DNA of 64,000 nt from Fuscibacter oryzae (lineage in GTDB: Bacteria; Pseudomonadota; Alphaproteobacteria; Rhodobacterales; Rhodobacteraceae). Of the stretch, positions 35,722 through 45,575 are shown piece after piece. A model generated the notes under the pieces. The model was not told where the DNA came from. It saw only the letters and a program-made list of their open reading frames with translations, and searched no databases. The stretch spans positions 124,001 through 188,000 of the forward strand of contig NZ_JAESVP010000005.1 in NCBI RefSeq assembly GCF_016765795.1, given 5' to 3'. Every line of letters starts with the position of its first letter. Position 1 is the first letter of the stretch. Both the position numbers and the translations under genes were made by a program.

Positions 35722-35772
35722 TTCCCCTTCTGCAAATATCCTCGGGGGGTCCGGGGGGCGAAGCGCCCCCGG
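35722..35772 (-). repeat. Intergenic mosaic repeat, copy 4 (tail type B)
   Basis: On the minus strand it starts just after the first Lrp-type gene's stop with a hairpin (GGGGGCG, loop CTT, CGCCCCC, 35754-35770). It continues with GGACCCCCC and ends in the 20-base tail GGATATTTGCAGAAGGGGAA, identical to copy 3. It reads in the direction of both flanking genes. Confidence 0.7.
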
Positions 35773-35774
35773 CC

Positions 35775-36229
35775 TTAGCCAAGGGGCCCCGGCCTGCGTT
35801 CTTCGGTCAGCAGCACATTGGCTTCCACGTTCCCCACGCCGGGCAGCGTCATTACCCGCCGCCGCAGCACCCGCTCAAAATCCGCAATGTCGCGGGCGAC
35901 CACGCGCAGGCGGTAGTCGAACAAGCCGATCACCTGCTGCACCACCTGCACCTCGGGAATGGCCGTCACCGCGCGTTCAAAATCCTCCAGTGAAACCCTG
36001 CCCTTGGTCGCCAGCTTCACCCCCAGAAACACCGTCACGCCAAAGCCCAAGGCGGCGCGGTCCACATCGGGGCGGCGGCCCGCAAACACCCCCGCCTCCT
36101 CAAGCCGCCGCACCCTGCGCCATGCTGCGGGTTGCGACAGGCCAAAGCGGCGGCCCAGTTCCCCCGCCGACAGCGTGCCATCCAGCGCGAGCGCCCGCAG
36201 CATCGCGCGGTCGGTGTCATCAAGGTCGA

Positions 36230-36233
<4 letters not shown>
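35775..36233 (-). CDS. Lrp/AsnC-family regulator (second of a pair), GTG start
   Basis: A 152-residue Lrp/AsnC regulator: helix-turn-helix (GTLSAGELGRRFGLSQPAAWRRVRRLEEAGV) followed by a RAM/ACT-like effector domain (about 65-148). The GTG start overlaps the stop of the upstream Lrp gene (GTGA), so the two are translationally coupled. They could form mixed oligomers. The target is unknown; the aminotransferase downstream and ilvC upstream are candidates. Confidence 0.9.
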
Positions 36234-37839
<1,606 letters not shown>

Positions 37840-37882
37840 GCAACGGGCGGCGCGCGCAAGGCACGCGCCCCTGCGCAAGATC

Positions 37883-37912
37883 AAAGGCCGGGGGGAAACC
37901 CTCGGCCTTTTT
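37883..37912 (+). terminator. Terminator of ilvC
   Basis: Twelve pairs (one G-U) from 37883-37894 with 37899-37910 closed by a GAAA loop, then a run of T. It is a textbook rho-independent terminator 44 bases after the ilvC stop. Confidence 0.92.
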
Positions 37913-37981
37913 CATGCCCTCCTGACAAGCAGGCGGATGCCCTGCTATCATCAGGCTGTGTTCTTCGTCGCGGAGGCCCGC

Positions 37982-38374
37982 ATGACCAAACACACAGCCG
38001 GCTGCCTGTGTGGCGATATTCGCCTTGTCGTCACGGGTCCGCCTTATCGTGTTGGCCTGTGCCACTGTCTGGATTGCCGCAAGAACCATGGAGCGCTGTT
38101 TCATGGCTCTGCCATCTTCCCGGCTGCTGCGGTAGCGGTCAGCGGCACAACCCAGGCCTATGACGGGCGGCATTTCTGCCCGCGCTGCGGCTCGCCTGTC
38201 TTTGGTGTTTTCGACGATGAGATTGGCGTCAACCTTGGTGCGTTCGACGCCCCCGACCAGTTCAAGCCGACCTACGAGCTGTGGACCATCCGGCGCGAAG
38301 GCTGGTTGCCCCCCTTTGCGGGCCTGCGTCCGTACACGCGCAACCGGACAAGCCCCGGTCGCCAGGAAGACTAA
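37982..38374 (+). CDS. GFA-family zinc-binding protein
   Basis: A 130-residue protein of the GFA (glutathione-dependent formaldehyde-activating enzyme-like) family. Zinc-binding cysteines occur as CLCGDIRL, CHCLDCRK and CPRCGSP, the usual seven-Cys pattern. The family name reflects one disputed activity; most members have unknown roles. GGAGG lies six bases before the ATG. It is the last plus-strand gene before the convergent glmM. Confidence 0.88.
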   Translation: MTKHTAGCLCGDIRLVVTGPPYRVGLCHCLDCRKNHGALFHGSAIFPAAAVAVSGTTQAYDGRHFCPRCGSPVFGVFDDEIGVNLGAFDAPDQFKPTYELWTIRREGWLPPFAGLRPYTRNRTSPGRQED

Positions 38375-38413
38375 CCGCAAGGCGACGCTGCAGTCGCCAC
38401 CTTGCGCCAAAGA

Positions 38414-38459
38414 GCGGGGGGTTTGCACCCCCCGCAGAGTATTTGGAAAGGTGCAAATG
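38414..38459 (+). repeat. Intergenic mosaic repeat, copy 5 (tail type C)
   Basis: A perfect hairpin GCGGGGGGT, loop TTGC, ACCCCCCGC (38414-38435) is followed at 38438-38459 by AGTATTTGGAAAGGTGC and AAATG. This 22-base tail recurs, with one mismatch, in reverse complement near 52727. It lies 39 bases after the GFA stop, in the GFA direction. Confidence 0.65.
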
Positions 38460-38464
38460 GCAGG

Positions 38465-39808
38465 TCAGACAGCCGCCTGAACCGCCGCCACGATCTCGTC
38501 CACCACCTGAACCAGCAGGCCCTCATCCTCGCACTCCGCCATCACGCGGATCAAAGGCTCGGTGCCCGATTTACGGATCAGGATGCGACCCTTGCCCTGA
38601 ATACGCGCCTCGTTCGCGGCAATCGTGGCCTGAACGCTGGCGGCGTCCAGCGGCTTGGCACCTGCGGCAAAGCGCACGTTCTTCAGCATCTGCGGCACGG
38701 TTTCAAACTGGCGCACCAGCGTGCTGGCCGCCTGCCCGGTGCGCGCCATTTCGGCCAGGAAATGCAGACCCGCCAGCAGCCCGTCGCCGGTGGTGGCATA
38801 ATCGGTCATCACGATGTGGCCCGACTGCTCGCCCCCCAGGTTCCAGCCGTTTTTACGCATCGCCTCAACCACATAGCGGTCGCCTACCCCGGTCCGCTGC
38901 AAGCGGAGACCGCGCGATTGCAAGAACCGCTCCAACCCCAGGTTCGACATCACGGTGGCCACAAGGGTGCCACCGTTCAGCCGCCCCTCTTCGGCCCAGC
39001 GGCCCGCCAGCAGCGCCATGATCTGGTCGCCATCGGCCACCCGGCCGGTTTCATCCAGAATGGCCACCCGGTCGGCGTCACCATCCAGACTGATGCCGAC
39101 ATGCGCGCCATGGGTCACCACCGCCTCGGCGGCGGTTTCGGGATGGGTCGAGCCGCAGCGGTCGTTGATATTGGTTCCATTGGGCGAAACCCCGACCGGG
39201 ATCACCTCGGCCCCCAGTTCCCACAACACCTGCGGCGCGGCCTTGTAGGCGGCACCATTGGCGCAATCGATCACCACCTTCAGCCCGTCCAGCCGCAGCC
39301 CGCCGGGAAAGGTGGTCTTGACGAATTCCTGATAGCGGCCAACGGCATCGTCGATCCGCTTGGCGCGACCAATCTGTTCGGCGGGGGCAAGGGGAATTTC
39401 GCCCTCCAGCATCGCCTCAATCTCCATCTCGGCCTCATCCGACAGCTTGAAGCCGTCGGGGCCGAAGAACTTGATCCCGTTGTCCTGATGCGGGTTGTGG
39501 CTGGCCGAAATCATCACCCCCAGATCGGCCCGCATGCTGCGCGTCAGAAACCCCACCGCCGGCGTCGGCACAGGGCCCAGCAGCAGCACATTCATCCCCG
39601 TGCTGGTCAACCCCGCCGTCAGCGCGTTTTCCAGCATGTAACCGGACAGCCGCGTATCCTTGCCGATCACCACCCGATGCGTTCCACCCCCGTCGCGGCG
39701 GAAATAGCGGCCAACGGCGGCTCCCAGCTTCATCGCCAGTTCGGCGGTCATCGGATGGGTGTTGGCCCGGCCCCGCACGCCATCGGTGCCAAACAGCTTG
39801 CGGCTCAT
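38465..39808 (-). CDS. glmM: Phosphoglucosamine mutase
   Basis: Converts glucosamine-6-phosphate to glucosamine-1-phosphate for UDP-GlcNAc and thus peptidoglycan and LPS. The start [18 protein letters not shown], the active phosphoserine in [18 protein letters not shown], the metal loop SLDGDADRV, the sugar-binding GGEQSGH and the phosphate-binding [12 protein letters not shown] are intact. It has 447 residues. Its ATG overlaps the folP stop, making it the third gene of folB-folP-glmM. Confidence 0.97.
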   Translation of the reverse strand: MSRKLFGTDGVRGRANTHPMTAELAMKLGAAVGRYFRRDGGGTHRVVIGKDTRLSGYMLENALTAGLTSTGMNVLLLGPVPTPAVGFLTRSMRADLGVMISASHNPHQDNGIKFFGPDGFKLSDEAEMEIEAMLEGEIPLAPAEQIGRAKRIDDAVGRYQEFVKTTFPGGLRLDGLKVVIDCANGAAYKAAPQVLWELGAEVIPVGVSPNGTNINDRCGSTHPETAAEAVVTHGAHVGISLDGDADRVAILDETGRVADGDQIMALLAGRWAEEGRLNGGTLVATVMSNLGLERFLQSRGLRLQRTGVGDRYVVEAMRKNGWNLGGEQSGHIVMTDYATTGDGLLAGLHFLAEMARTGQAASTLVRQFETVPQMLKNVRFAAGAKPLDAASVQATIAANEARIQGKGRILIRKSGTEPLIRVMAECEDEGLLVQVVDEIVAAVQAAV

Positions 39809-40839
39809 CGCGCGCCTCCTTCGGTTACGGCCCGCCACAGTGACAAAGCCTGCCGCGTCTCGGCCACATCATGCACCCGGATCATCTGCACCCCCTGTGC
39901 CACGCCCGCCAGCGCCACCGCCAGAGAACCCGGCATCCGCCGCGCCGCCTCAGCCTCGGCCCCGATGGTGCCGATAAACCGCTTGCGGCTTGCCCCCAGA
40001 AGAACCGGCACGCCCAGCCCGTGAAACAGGCTCAGGCGGTTCAGCAGCGCAAGGTTATGGGCCAAGGTCTTGCCAAAGCCGATGCCGGGGTCCACCGCGA
40101 TCCTGTCGCGCGCAATGCCCGCCGCCTCGGCCTCGGCCACGCGAGCGGCCAACGCGTCATACACATCCAGCAGCACGTCATCGTAATAGGGGTCATCCTG
40201 CATCGTCTCGGGCGTGGCGATCGAGTGCATCAGGATCACCGGCGCACCCAGTTCCGCCGCCATCCGGCCCATGGCAGGATCAAACTGCAAGGCCGTCACA
40301 TCGTTCAGAATGCTCGCCCCGGCGCCAAAGGCCGCCTGCGCCACCGCCGCCTTGCGCGTATCGATCGAGATCGGCAGCCCCAGCCCGCCCTCGCGCAGCG
40401 CGGCAATCACCGGGGCGGTGCGGGCAACCTCTTCAGCCACCGCAACCTCAACCGCGCCGGGCCGGGTGCTTTCTCCGCCAATGTCGACAATATCCGCCCC
40501 CGCCGCCATCTGGCGCGCCTGCATCACCGCCGCCTCGGGGCGCAAAAACTGCCCGCCATCCGAAAAGCTGTCGGGTGTCACGTTCAGAATGCCCATGATC
40601 CGCGGAACGTCCATGGACAATCCCCCGAAATCGGACCGCGCCGCGGTCAGCGGGGCCAGTTGCTCTGCCGACAGATCCGACGCCACCACGATCCGCGGCG
40701 GCTGCCCGCGCTCCAGCACCTCAATCCGATCGAACCAGCACCAGCCACCCGCCAGTTGCGCGGCCCCCACGGGCCGGGCCGGATCGGTCATCGCTATCGG
40801 TCGCAGATACTGGCCCAAGCTCAACCCCATCATCTGTTC
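39805..40839 (-). CDS. folP: Dihydropteroate synthase
   Basis: Joins p-aminobenzoate to the pterin diphosphate in folate synthesis. The TIM-barrel signatures [52 protein letters not shown] and [10 protein letters not shown] are present after an N-terminal extension of about 70 residues. The exact start is uncertain: two ATGs (40839, 40836) lie at the border of the type A repeat tail, in which the upstream bases act as leader. It lies between folB and glmM. Confidence 0.93.
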   Translation of the reverse strand, partial: EQMMGLSLGQYLRPIAMTDPARPVGAAQLAGGWCWFDRIEVLERGQPPRIVVASDLSAEQLAPLTAARSDFGGLSMDVPRIMGILNVTPDSFSDGGQFLRPEAAVMQARQMAAGADIVDIGGESTRPGAVEVAVAEEVARTAPVIAALREGGLGLPISIDTRKAAVAQAAFGAGASILNDVTALQFDPAMGRMAAELGAPVILMHSIATPETMQDDPYYDDVLLDVYDALAARVAEAEAAGIARDRIAVDPGIGFGKTLAHNLALLNRLSLFHGLGVPVLLGASRKRFIGTIGAEAEAARRMPGSLAVALAGVAQGVQMIRVHDVAETRQALSLWRAVTEGGAR

Positions 40840-40882
40840 ATAAATATCCTGCGGGGGGTCCGGGGGGCGCAAAGCCCCCCGG
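40828..40882 (-). repeat. Intergenic mosaic repeat, copy 6 (tail type A), running into folP
   Basis: On the minus strand a nine-pair hairpin (CCGGGGGGC, loop TTTGC, GCCCCCCGG, 40860-40882) leads to GGACCCCCC and then the 24-base tail 40828-40851, identical to 485-508. The ATGATG at the end of this tail supplies the likely folP start, so the repeat forms part of the folP leader, as it does for pepP. Confidence 0.7.
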
Positions 40883-40944
40883 CCTGTCCGCAAATTCCAC
40901 GAATGGGAGTATGCGCGCACTCCCCCACGGGCAAGGGCAAAGGC

Positions 40945-41853
40945 TCAGGCCCGCTCCACCGGCACGCGGCTTCCTGCCGGCAATGCAACAGGGCCGTGAA
41001 CAATCAGCCGCTCAGCCGCCATCACCTCGGCCAGCCACAGCGCCAGCGCCACGGCATCACGGGCATGGGGGCCATCGACCGCATCCAGCACCATCTTCGA
41101 CGGCGCCCAGACCATCATCTGCCCCCGCTTGACCGCCCAGTCGATCTCGGTCCGTGTCGCCATCACCACGCAGCGCGGGTCGCGCGCGGCCAGGGTCCAG
41201 GCGTTCTGTTCAATCGCAAGCATGTCCACGCGGCGCTGGGTCGGGCGGTGGCCGGTTTCCGGGCGCGGCAGATCGGGCAGGCCCACAGTCAAAATGACCG
41301 GCAGGCCGCGCGCCTGCAACGCATCCAGCCGCTTGCCCAGATCGGGCGAGACGATTGCGGCATTGTCCAGAAACACCACCAACGGATGCACGGCAGCTTC
41401 GGCTCCGTCATGGCCCACCACCTTCACCGCCGCCTCGGCCCGGCTGCGCACGATCTCGACGCCCAGCTTGTAGGGGCCGACATCCAGCTTTTCGATCCGC
41501 ACGAAGACGCGCATCGCCTGCGGCTCGGCCAGAATGCGCTCTGCCACCCGCTCGGCCAAGGTTTCCAGCAGGTTCAGCCGTTCCGCCGCCAGCTCGTCGG
41601 CAATCGCCTCGGTGATCCGGTCATAAGACAGGATACGGTCGACATCGTCATTCAGGGGTTGCGGCGCCGGCCGCACCTCGACCACCACGTTGAACAGCAG
41701 GCGTTGGGTGTGGCCACGCTCTTTCTGAAAGGCCCCGATATCAGCCTCGACCAGATGGTCGCGCAGGGAAATCCGGTCGCGCGGGTCGGCCCCGGCAGAG
41801 GCCTGGCTGCGTTCCTCGGGATGGGCAAAGGCAAGGCGGATGTCGCTGGTCAT
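40945..41853 (-). CDS. folB: FolB-type dihydroneopterin aldolase fused to an unknown C-terminal domain
   Basis: The first ~125 residues are a FolB domain, which cleaves dihydroneopterin to hydroxymethyl-dihydropterin: DRISLRDHLVEADIGAFQKERGHTQ with the conserved Glu, SYDRITEAIADE, LLETLAERVAERIL and VRIEKLD with the catalytic Lys. The remaining ~175 residues form a separate alpha/beta-looking domain (VVFLDNAAIVSPDLGKRL, RGQMMVWAPSKMVLDAV) that I do not recognise. Normal FolB is about 120 residues, so the protein is more than twice as long. It heads the folB-folP-glmM cluster, followed by repeat copy 6. Confidence 0.82.
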   Translation of the reverse strand: MTSDIRLAFAHPEERSQASAGADPRDRISLRDHLVEADIGAFQKERGHTQRLLFNVVVEVRPAPQPLNDDVDRILSYDRITEAIADELAAERLNLLETLAERVAERILAEPQAMRVFVRIEKLDVGPYKLGVEIVRSRAEAAVKVVGHDGAEAAVHPLVVFLDNAAIVSPDLGKRLDALQARGLPVILTVGLPDLPRPETGHRPTQRRVDMLAIEQNAWTLAARDPRCVVMATRTEIDWAVKRGQMMVWAPSKMVLDAVDGPHARDAVALALWLAEVMAAERLIVHGPVALPAGSRVPVERA

Positions 41854-41979
41854 AGGGCCCTCCGGGGCCGATAGGTCGCGCCACAGATTGGCCCCGTACT
41901 GATAGGCCCCGTGCGCGCACCTGCCTTGCCCGAAGGCGGCATCCTGATCAAGCCCCGCGACCAGAGGTCTTCGCTGATC

Positions 41980-42666
41980 TCAGCGCATCTTGTAAAAGAT
42001 GTGCGATCCGATCAGCGTCGTCTGCGGGAACTGGCGCGACCAGCCGGGCATTACGCCACGGGTGTGAAAATGCGTGGCCCCCATGGTCAACCCACGCGGC
42101 GCACCATCCAGCATCACCCGCGCGATGCGGCCCGCCAGCTCGATCGGCATGGGCTCTCGCATTGCATCGCTGATCCCGTCGCAGACATAGCTGAAGGCGC
42201 AGCCACCACCGCCACGCTGGGCCACAACGCCACAAACGCTTTTCGGAAAGGCCGGGGCATCGACCCGGTTCAGGATCACTTCGGCCACGGCGAACTGGCC
42301 GCGAATGCTTTCGCCCCGCGCCTCGAAATAGATCGCCTTGCGCAAGCAATCCCACTGCGCGTCGCCCTGCGGCTCTGGCAGGCCCATCAACCAGTCGGCG
42401 GAATAGCCGATCAGCACCGGATCGCCCGGCTTGGCCTTGGTGTCAGCCTTGGGTTTTGCTACAAGCGGGCCGGTTGCCAAAGCGTTCAGTTTGGCGGCAG
42501 GCAAAGCCGCGACAGTCTGATGCTCTGCCCCCATCAGGGCGGCGAATTGCTGGCCGATCTCGATCGTCGGATCGTTGGATTGGCTCACCGTCACGTCGGC
42601 GAAGGCCGCTCCCGTCAGGCCCGTCAGCGCCATCAGCGCGAAGGCCCAAATCGTTTGCAAGCGCAT
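41980..42666 (-). CDS. SleB-type cell wall hydrolase
   Basis: A secreted peptidoglycan hydrolase of the Hydrolase_2/SleB family, 228 residues. The signal peptide (MRLQTIWAFALMALTGLTGAAFA) is followed by a linker and a C-terminal catalytic domain (about 115-228) with the signature CLRKAIYFEARGES, holding the catalytic Glu, then AEVILNRVD and GGGGCAFSYVCDG. MRLQ is preferred over an upstream ATG because the signal peptide then starts correctly. SleB is known from spores, but homologues are common in non-sporing alphaproteobacteria. Confidence 0.87.
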   Translation of the reverse strand: MRLQTIWAFALMALTGLTGAAFADVTVSQSNDPTIEIGQQFAALMGAEHQTVAALPAAKLNALATGPLVAKPKADTKAKPGDPVLIGYSADWLMGLPEPQGDAQWDCLRKAIYFEARGESIRGQFAVAEVILNRVDAPAFPKSVCGVVAQRGGGGCAFSYVCDGISDAMREPMPIELAGRIARVMLDGAPRGLTMGATHFHTRGVMPGWSRQFPQTTLIGSHIFYKMR

Positions 42667-42796
42667 GTCTCGTTGTCCCGGTTCCGTTTCCATTGGCCTC
42701 GCGGACAGAACGCCGCGCGACGGGGGCCGGGGTTAAAGGGTCAGATGTGGCGCTGTCTACCGCTGCGGCCAAAATGCCACGAAATTGCCGCAATCC

Positions 42797-42814
42797 TCGG
42801 CGGATATCCGCCGA
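42797..42814. promoter_or_regulatory. 18-base perfect palindrome
   Basis: TCGGCGGAT and ATCCGCCGA form a perfect palindrome with no spacer, about 130 bases before the wall-hydrolase start and directly after the inverted repeat ending the PPDK-like gene. It may be a protein-binding site; no function is known. Confidence 0.4.
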
Positions 42815-42861
42815 AAATCTTGATGTATCACTTTAGGAAATAGAACCAAGATCAAGATTTT
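42814..42861 (-). terminator. Long-loop terminator at the end of the PPDK-like gene
   Basis: AAAATCTTGAT, containing the PPDK-like stop codon, and ATCAAGATTTT are exact complements separated by 26 bases. The 3' arm ends in TTTT. The AT-rich stem stands out in this DNA. Confidence 0.5.
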
Positions 42862-45416
42862 GTTGCAATTTTCCACTCAGGCACCTGATCGGCCAAAGCC
42901 AAGTGCGCTGCCGCCAGCCGGGCCAAAGGCACCCGGAACGGGCTGCAAGAGACGTAATCGAATCGCTGACTGCGGCAGAAGGCGATGGATTCCGGGTTAC
43001 CGCCGTGTTCACCACAGATGGACAATGTCAGGTCGCCGCGCGTCGCCCGCCCGCGTTCTGCACCGATGTGCAAAAGCTCTCCGACCCCGTCGACATCCAG
43101 AATATGGAACGGGTCTTCTGGGAAAACGCCCTGGCTCACATAGGTGCCCATGAACCGTCCGGCATCGTCACGCGACAGGCCATAGGTCATCTGCGTTAGG
43201 TCATTGGTGCCGAACGACAGAAAAGCCGCGTGCTGGGCAATCTCGCCCGCACGCAAGGCGGCGCGCGGCGTTTCCACCATGACACCCAGCTTGTAATCGA
43301 AGTTCACGCCCGACTTCACCCGCACCCCGGCGGCCACGGCATCGACATGGGTCTTGACCAGTTCCACCTCGCGCCGGGCGCTTACCAGCGGGATCATGAT
43401 TTCCGGCACCACCGGCGCGCCCATCCGGGCGACCTCGACCGTCGCTTCAAAGATCGCCTGCGCCTGCATGGCATAGATTTCCGGCAAGACCACGCCCAGC
43501 CGCACCCCGCGCATCCCCAGCATCGGGTTGAACTCGGTCAGCGCCTCGGCCCGGCGGATCACGTCGGACAGGGGTTTGTCCAGCGCCTCGGCCAATTCGC
43601 GCATCCCCTCGCGGTCATGCGGCAGGAATTCATGAAGCGGCGGATCGAACAGGCGGATGCAGACCGGCAGGCCGGCCATGATCTGAAACAACTGTACAAA
43701 ATCGGCGCGCTGCATCGGCAACAACCGCGCCAGCGCCGCCGCGCGGTCTTTCGAGGTGTCGGCAAAGATCATCTCGCGCATCACCACAAGGCGGTCTTCG
43801 TCAAAGAACATATGCTCGGTCCGGCACAGCCCGATCCCTTCGGCCAGAAACTGGCGGGCGGTGGCGGCGTCGGCGGGGGTGTCGGCGTTGGCGCGGATGC
43901 CGATGTCGCGCACCTGATCGGCCCACCCCAGAAGCTTGCGGAAACTGTCGTCCAGTGCGGGCGGCAGCAGCATCGCCTCGCCCGCGAGCACCTCTCCCTT
44001 CGTGCCATCCAGGGTGATGGTGTCGCCCTCGCGGAACACCCGGCCATCTGCCGCCGTCAGCTTGCGGTCTTTCAGGTCCAATCGCAGACCAGAGGCCCCG
44101 ACGACGCACGGCACCCCAAGGCCCCGCGCAATTACCGCCGCATGGCTGGTCACACCGCCCCGTTCGGTCAGAACAGCGGCGGCAGAGTGCATGCCGCGAA
44201 TATCCTCGGGCGCAGTTTCGCGCCGCACCAGAATGCAAGGCTCACCCCGCGCGGCACTGGCCTGTGCTGCATCAGAGGTGAAGACGATCTTGCCCACGGC
44301 CGCGCCGGGGCTGGCCGCGATGCCCTGACCAAACACGTCGCGCGTGCCGCGCGGATCAACCTGCTTGTGCAACAGTTCCGACAGGGCGCGCGGCTCGACC
44401 CGCAGCACCGCCTCATTCTGGCTGATCACCCCATCCTCGGCCAATGCCACCGCAATGCGCAACCCCGCGCGGGACGAGCGTTGCACCCTAATCGCATCGA
44501 TCACAGCCAAATGGCCGTCTTCGATGGTGAATTCGATCTGCATTTCTTCGCGCAGGCGCACGCGGCAATCGGCCCCGTGCCGGACCAATGCGGCAAAGAC
44601 CTCTGGCGCAAGATCCTCCAGCGAGGGGCCGCGCGGATCGCGGGTGAGGTACAGCGACTGCGCTTCGGTCAGTGCGGCACGGCCCTGACTTTGGCCCAGA
44701 TAGCGCCCGGTGACTTGCGGCAAGCCGGTGACGCCATCAACAAACTGGATGACGCCCGCGCCCGAAATGCCCTGCCCGATGCCCTGCGCCATGGCCTGAA
44801 CCACAAGGCCCAGCGCCGCCTCGGCGGGAGCACCCTTGGCTTGGCGCAACAGGCGGGCCGAGGTGCCCTCCCACGCGCGGGCCATTGATCGCAGCACCTC
44901 TGACAATTGGCGCGCGGGGTCTTCGGGGAACGGCTCCTCCATCTCGCGTTCGTATTGCCGCAGCGCTTCCTTCAGCGCGGCAGCCGAGGGCTTGCCGATT
45001 TCGAACATATCGGGGTCAAGTCGCGCCACATGGGTCGAGTAAGATTGCACAAAGCGCATATAGATGGTGTCGGCCGCCTCTTGCCCGTGACGGGCGGCAA
45101 GGGCGGCGTGGCGGGCGGCGTTCATGCCGACATTCAGGATGGTGCCCGGCCCGCCCCAATCGGGGTTTTCCGGGCTGGGCCGGATCGAGATCAGCGGCGC
45201 CTCGCCGAAATGGGCCAGAATGGCGCGGCTGTCGAACGGGTGGCCTGCGGCGATGGTGCGCACGGTTTGCGCGGGCAGGGCCACGGTGGTCGGCACCGGC
45301 ATCTCCAGCCGGACCAGCCGTTGCAGGCATTTCGCCCGCCAGCCATGCAGCGCCGGACGGATCTCTGCCGTGGGCGAAACAACCGTGAACTCGGGAATGG
45401 GAGAGATTTTCTGCAC
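42852..45416 (-). CDS. Divergent pyruvate phosphate dikinase-like protein
   Basis: An 854-residue relative of pyruvate phosphate dikinase, which interconverts pyruvate and PEP. The swivelling domain is intact, with the phosphorylated His in GGVTSHAAVIARGLGVPCV, and the PEP barrel keeps NPMLGMRGVRLG, SFGTNDLTQMTYG and SICGEHGGNP. The N-terminal ATP-grasp half is altered: the usual SVRSGA block reads SIRPSPENPDWGGPG, and the expected LQTR near the end of the domain reads IDAIRV. A GTG start with AAAGG upstream is chosen. It follows glyS on the same strand. It may use another nucleotide, another phosphate donor, or have lost the ATP step. Confidence 0.8.
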   Translation of the reverse strand: MQKISPIPEFTVVSPTAEIRPALHGWRAKCLQRLVRLEMPVPTTVALPAQTVRTIAAGHPFDSRAILAHFGEAPLISIRPSPENPDWGGPGTILNVGMNAARHAALAARHGQEAADTIYMRFVQSYSTHVARLDPDMFEIGKPSAAALKEALRQYEREMEEPFPEDPARQLSEVLRSMARAWEGTSARLLRQAKGAPAEAALGLVVQAMAQGIGQGISGAGVIQFVDGVTGLPQVTGRYLGQSQGRAALTEAQSLYLTRDPRGPSLEDLAPEVFAALVRHGADCRVRLREEMQIEFTIEDGHLAVIDAIRVQRSSRAGLRIAVALAEDGVISQNEAVLRVEPRALSELLHKQVDPRGTRDVFGQGIAASPGAAVGKIVFTSDAAQASAARGEPCILVRRETAPEDIRGMHSAAAVLTERGGVTSHAAVIARGLGVPCVVGASGLRLDLKDRKLTAADGRVFREGDTITLDGTKGEVLAGEAMLLPPALDDSFRKLLGWADQVRDIGIRANADTPADAATARQFLAEGIGLCRTEHMFFDEDRLVVMREMIFADTSKDRAAALARLLPMQRADFVQLFQIMAGLPVCIRLFDPPLHEFLPHDREGMRELAEALDKPLSDVIRRAEALTEFNPMLGMRGVRLGVVLPEIYAMQAQAIFEATVEVARMGAPVVPEIMIPLVSARREVELVKTHVDAVAAGVRVKSGVNFDYKLGVMVETPRAALRAGEIAQHAAFLSFGTNDLTQMTYGLSRDDAGRFMGTYVSQGVFPEDPFHILDVDGVGELLHIGAERGRATRGDLTLSICGEHGGNPESIAFCRSQRFDYVSCSPFRVPLARLAAAHLALADQVPEWKIATKS

Positions 45417-45521
45417 CGCAGCACCTTTTTGTTGGCGGCAGGATATACCTGCCCCCGCGTGGTGCAAGGGGAAAGGCCGGGGGCGCCGCCCCCCGCGACC
45501 ACGGGGAGCAATTGGAGAACG

Positions 45522-45570
45522 CCGGGGGCGCTGCCCCCGGACCCCCGGAGTATTTTTGCCAAGAGGAAGG
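45522..45570 (+). repeat. Intergenic mosaic repeat, copy 7 (tail type D)
   Basis: A hairpin CCGGGGGC, loop GCT, GCCCCCGG (45522-45540) is followed by ACCCCCGGAGTATTT and the tail TTGCCAAGAGGAAGG. It lies between glyS and the PPDK-like gene but, unlike most copies, points against their direction. A second GC-rich hairpin lies just before it (about 45477-45495). Confidence 0.6.
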
Positions 45571-45575
45571 GGGGG

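Noticed and set aside
41980-42666. SleB-type gene as evidence of sporulation
   Set aside because: SleB/Hydrolase_2 domains are widespread in non-sporing alphaproteobacteria and no other spore gene is present.
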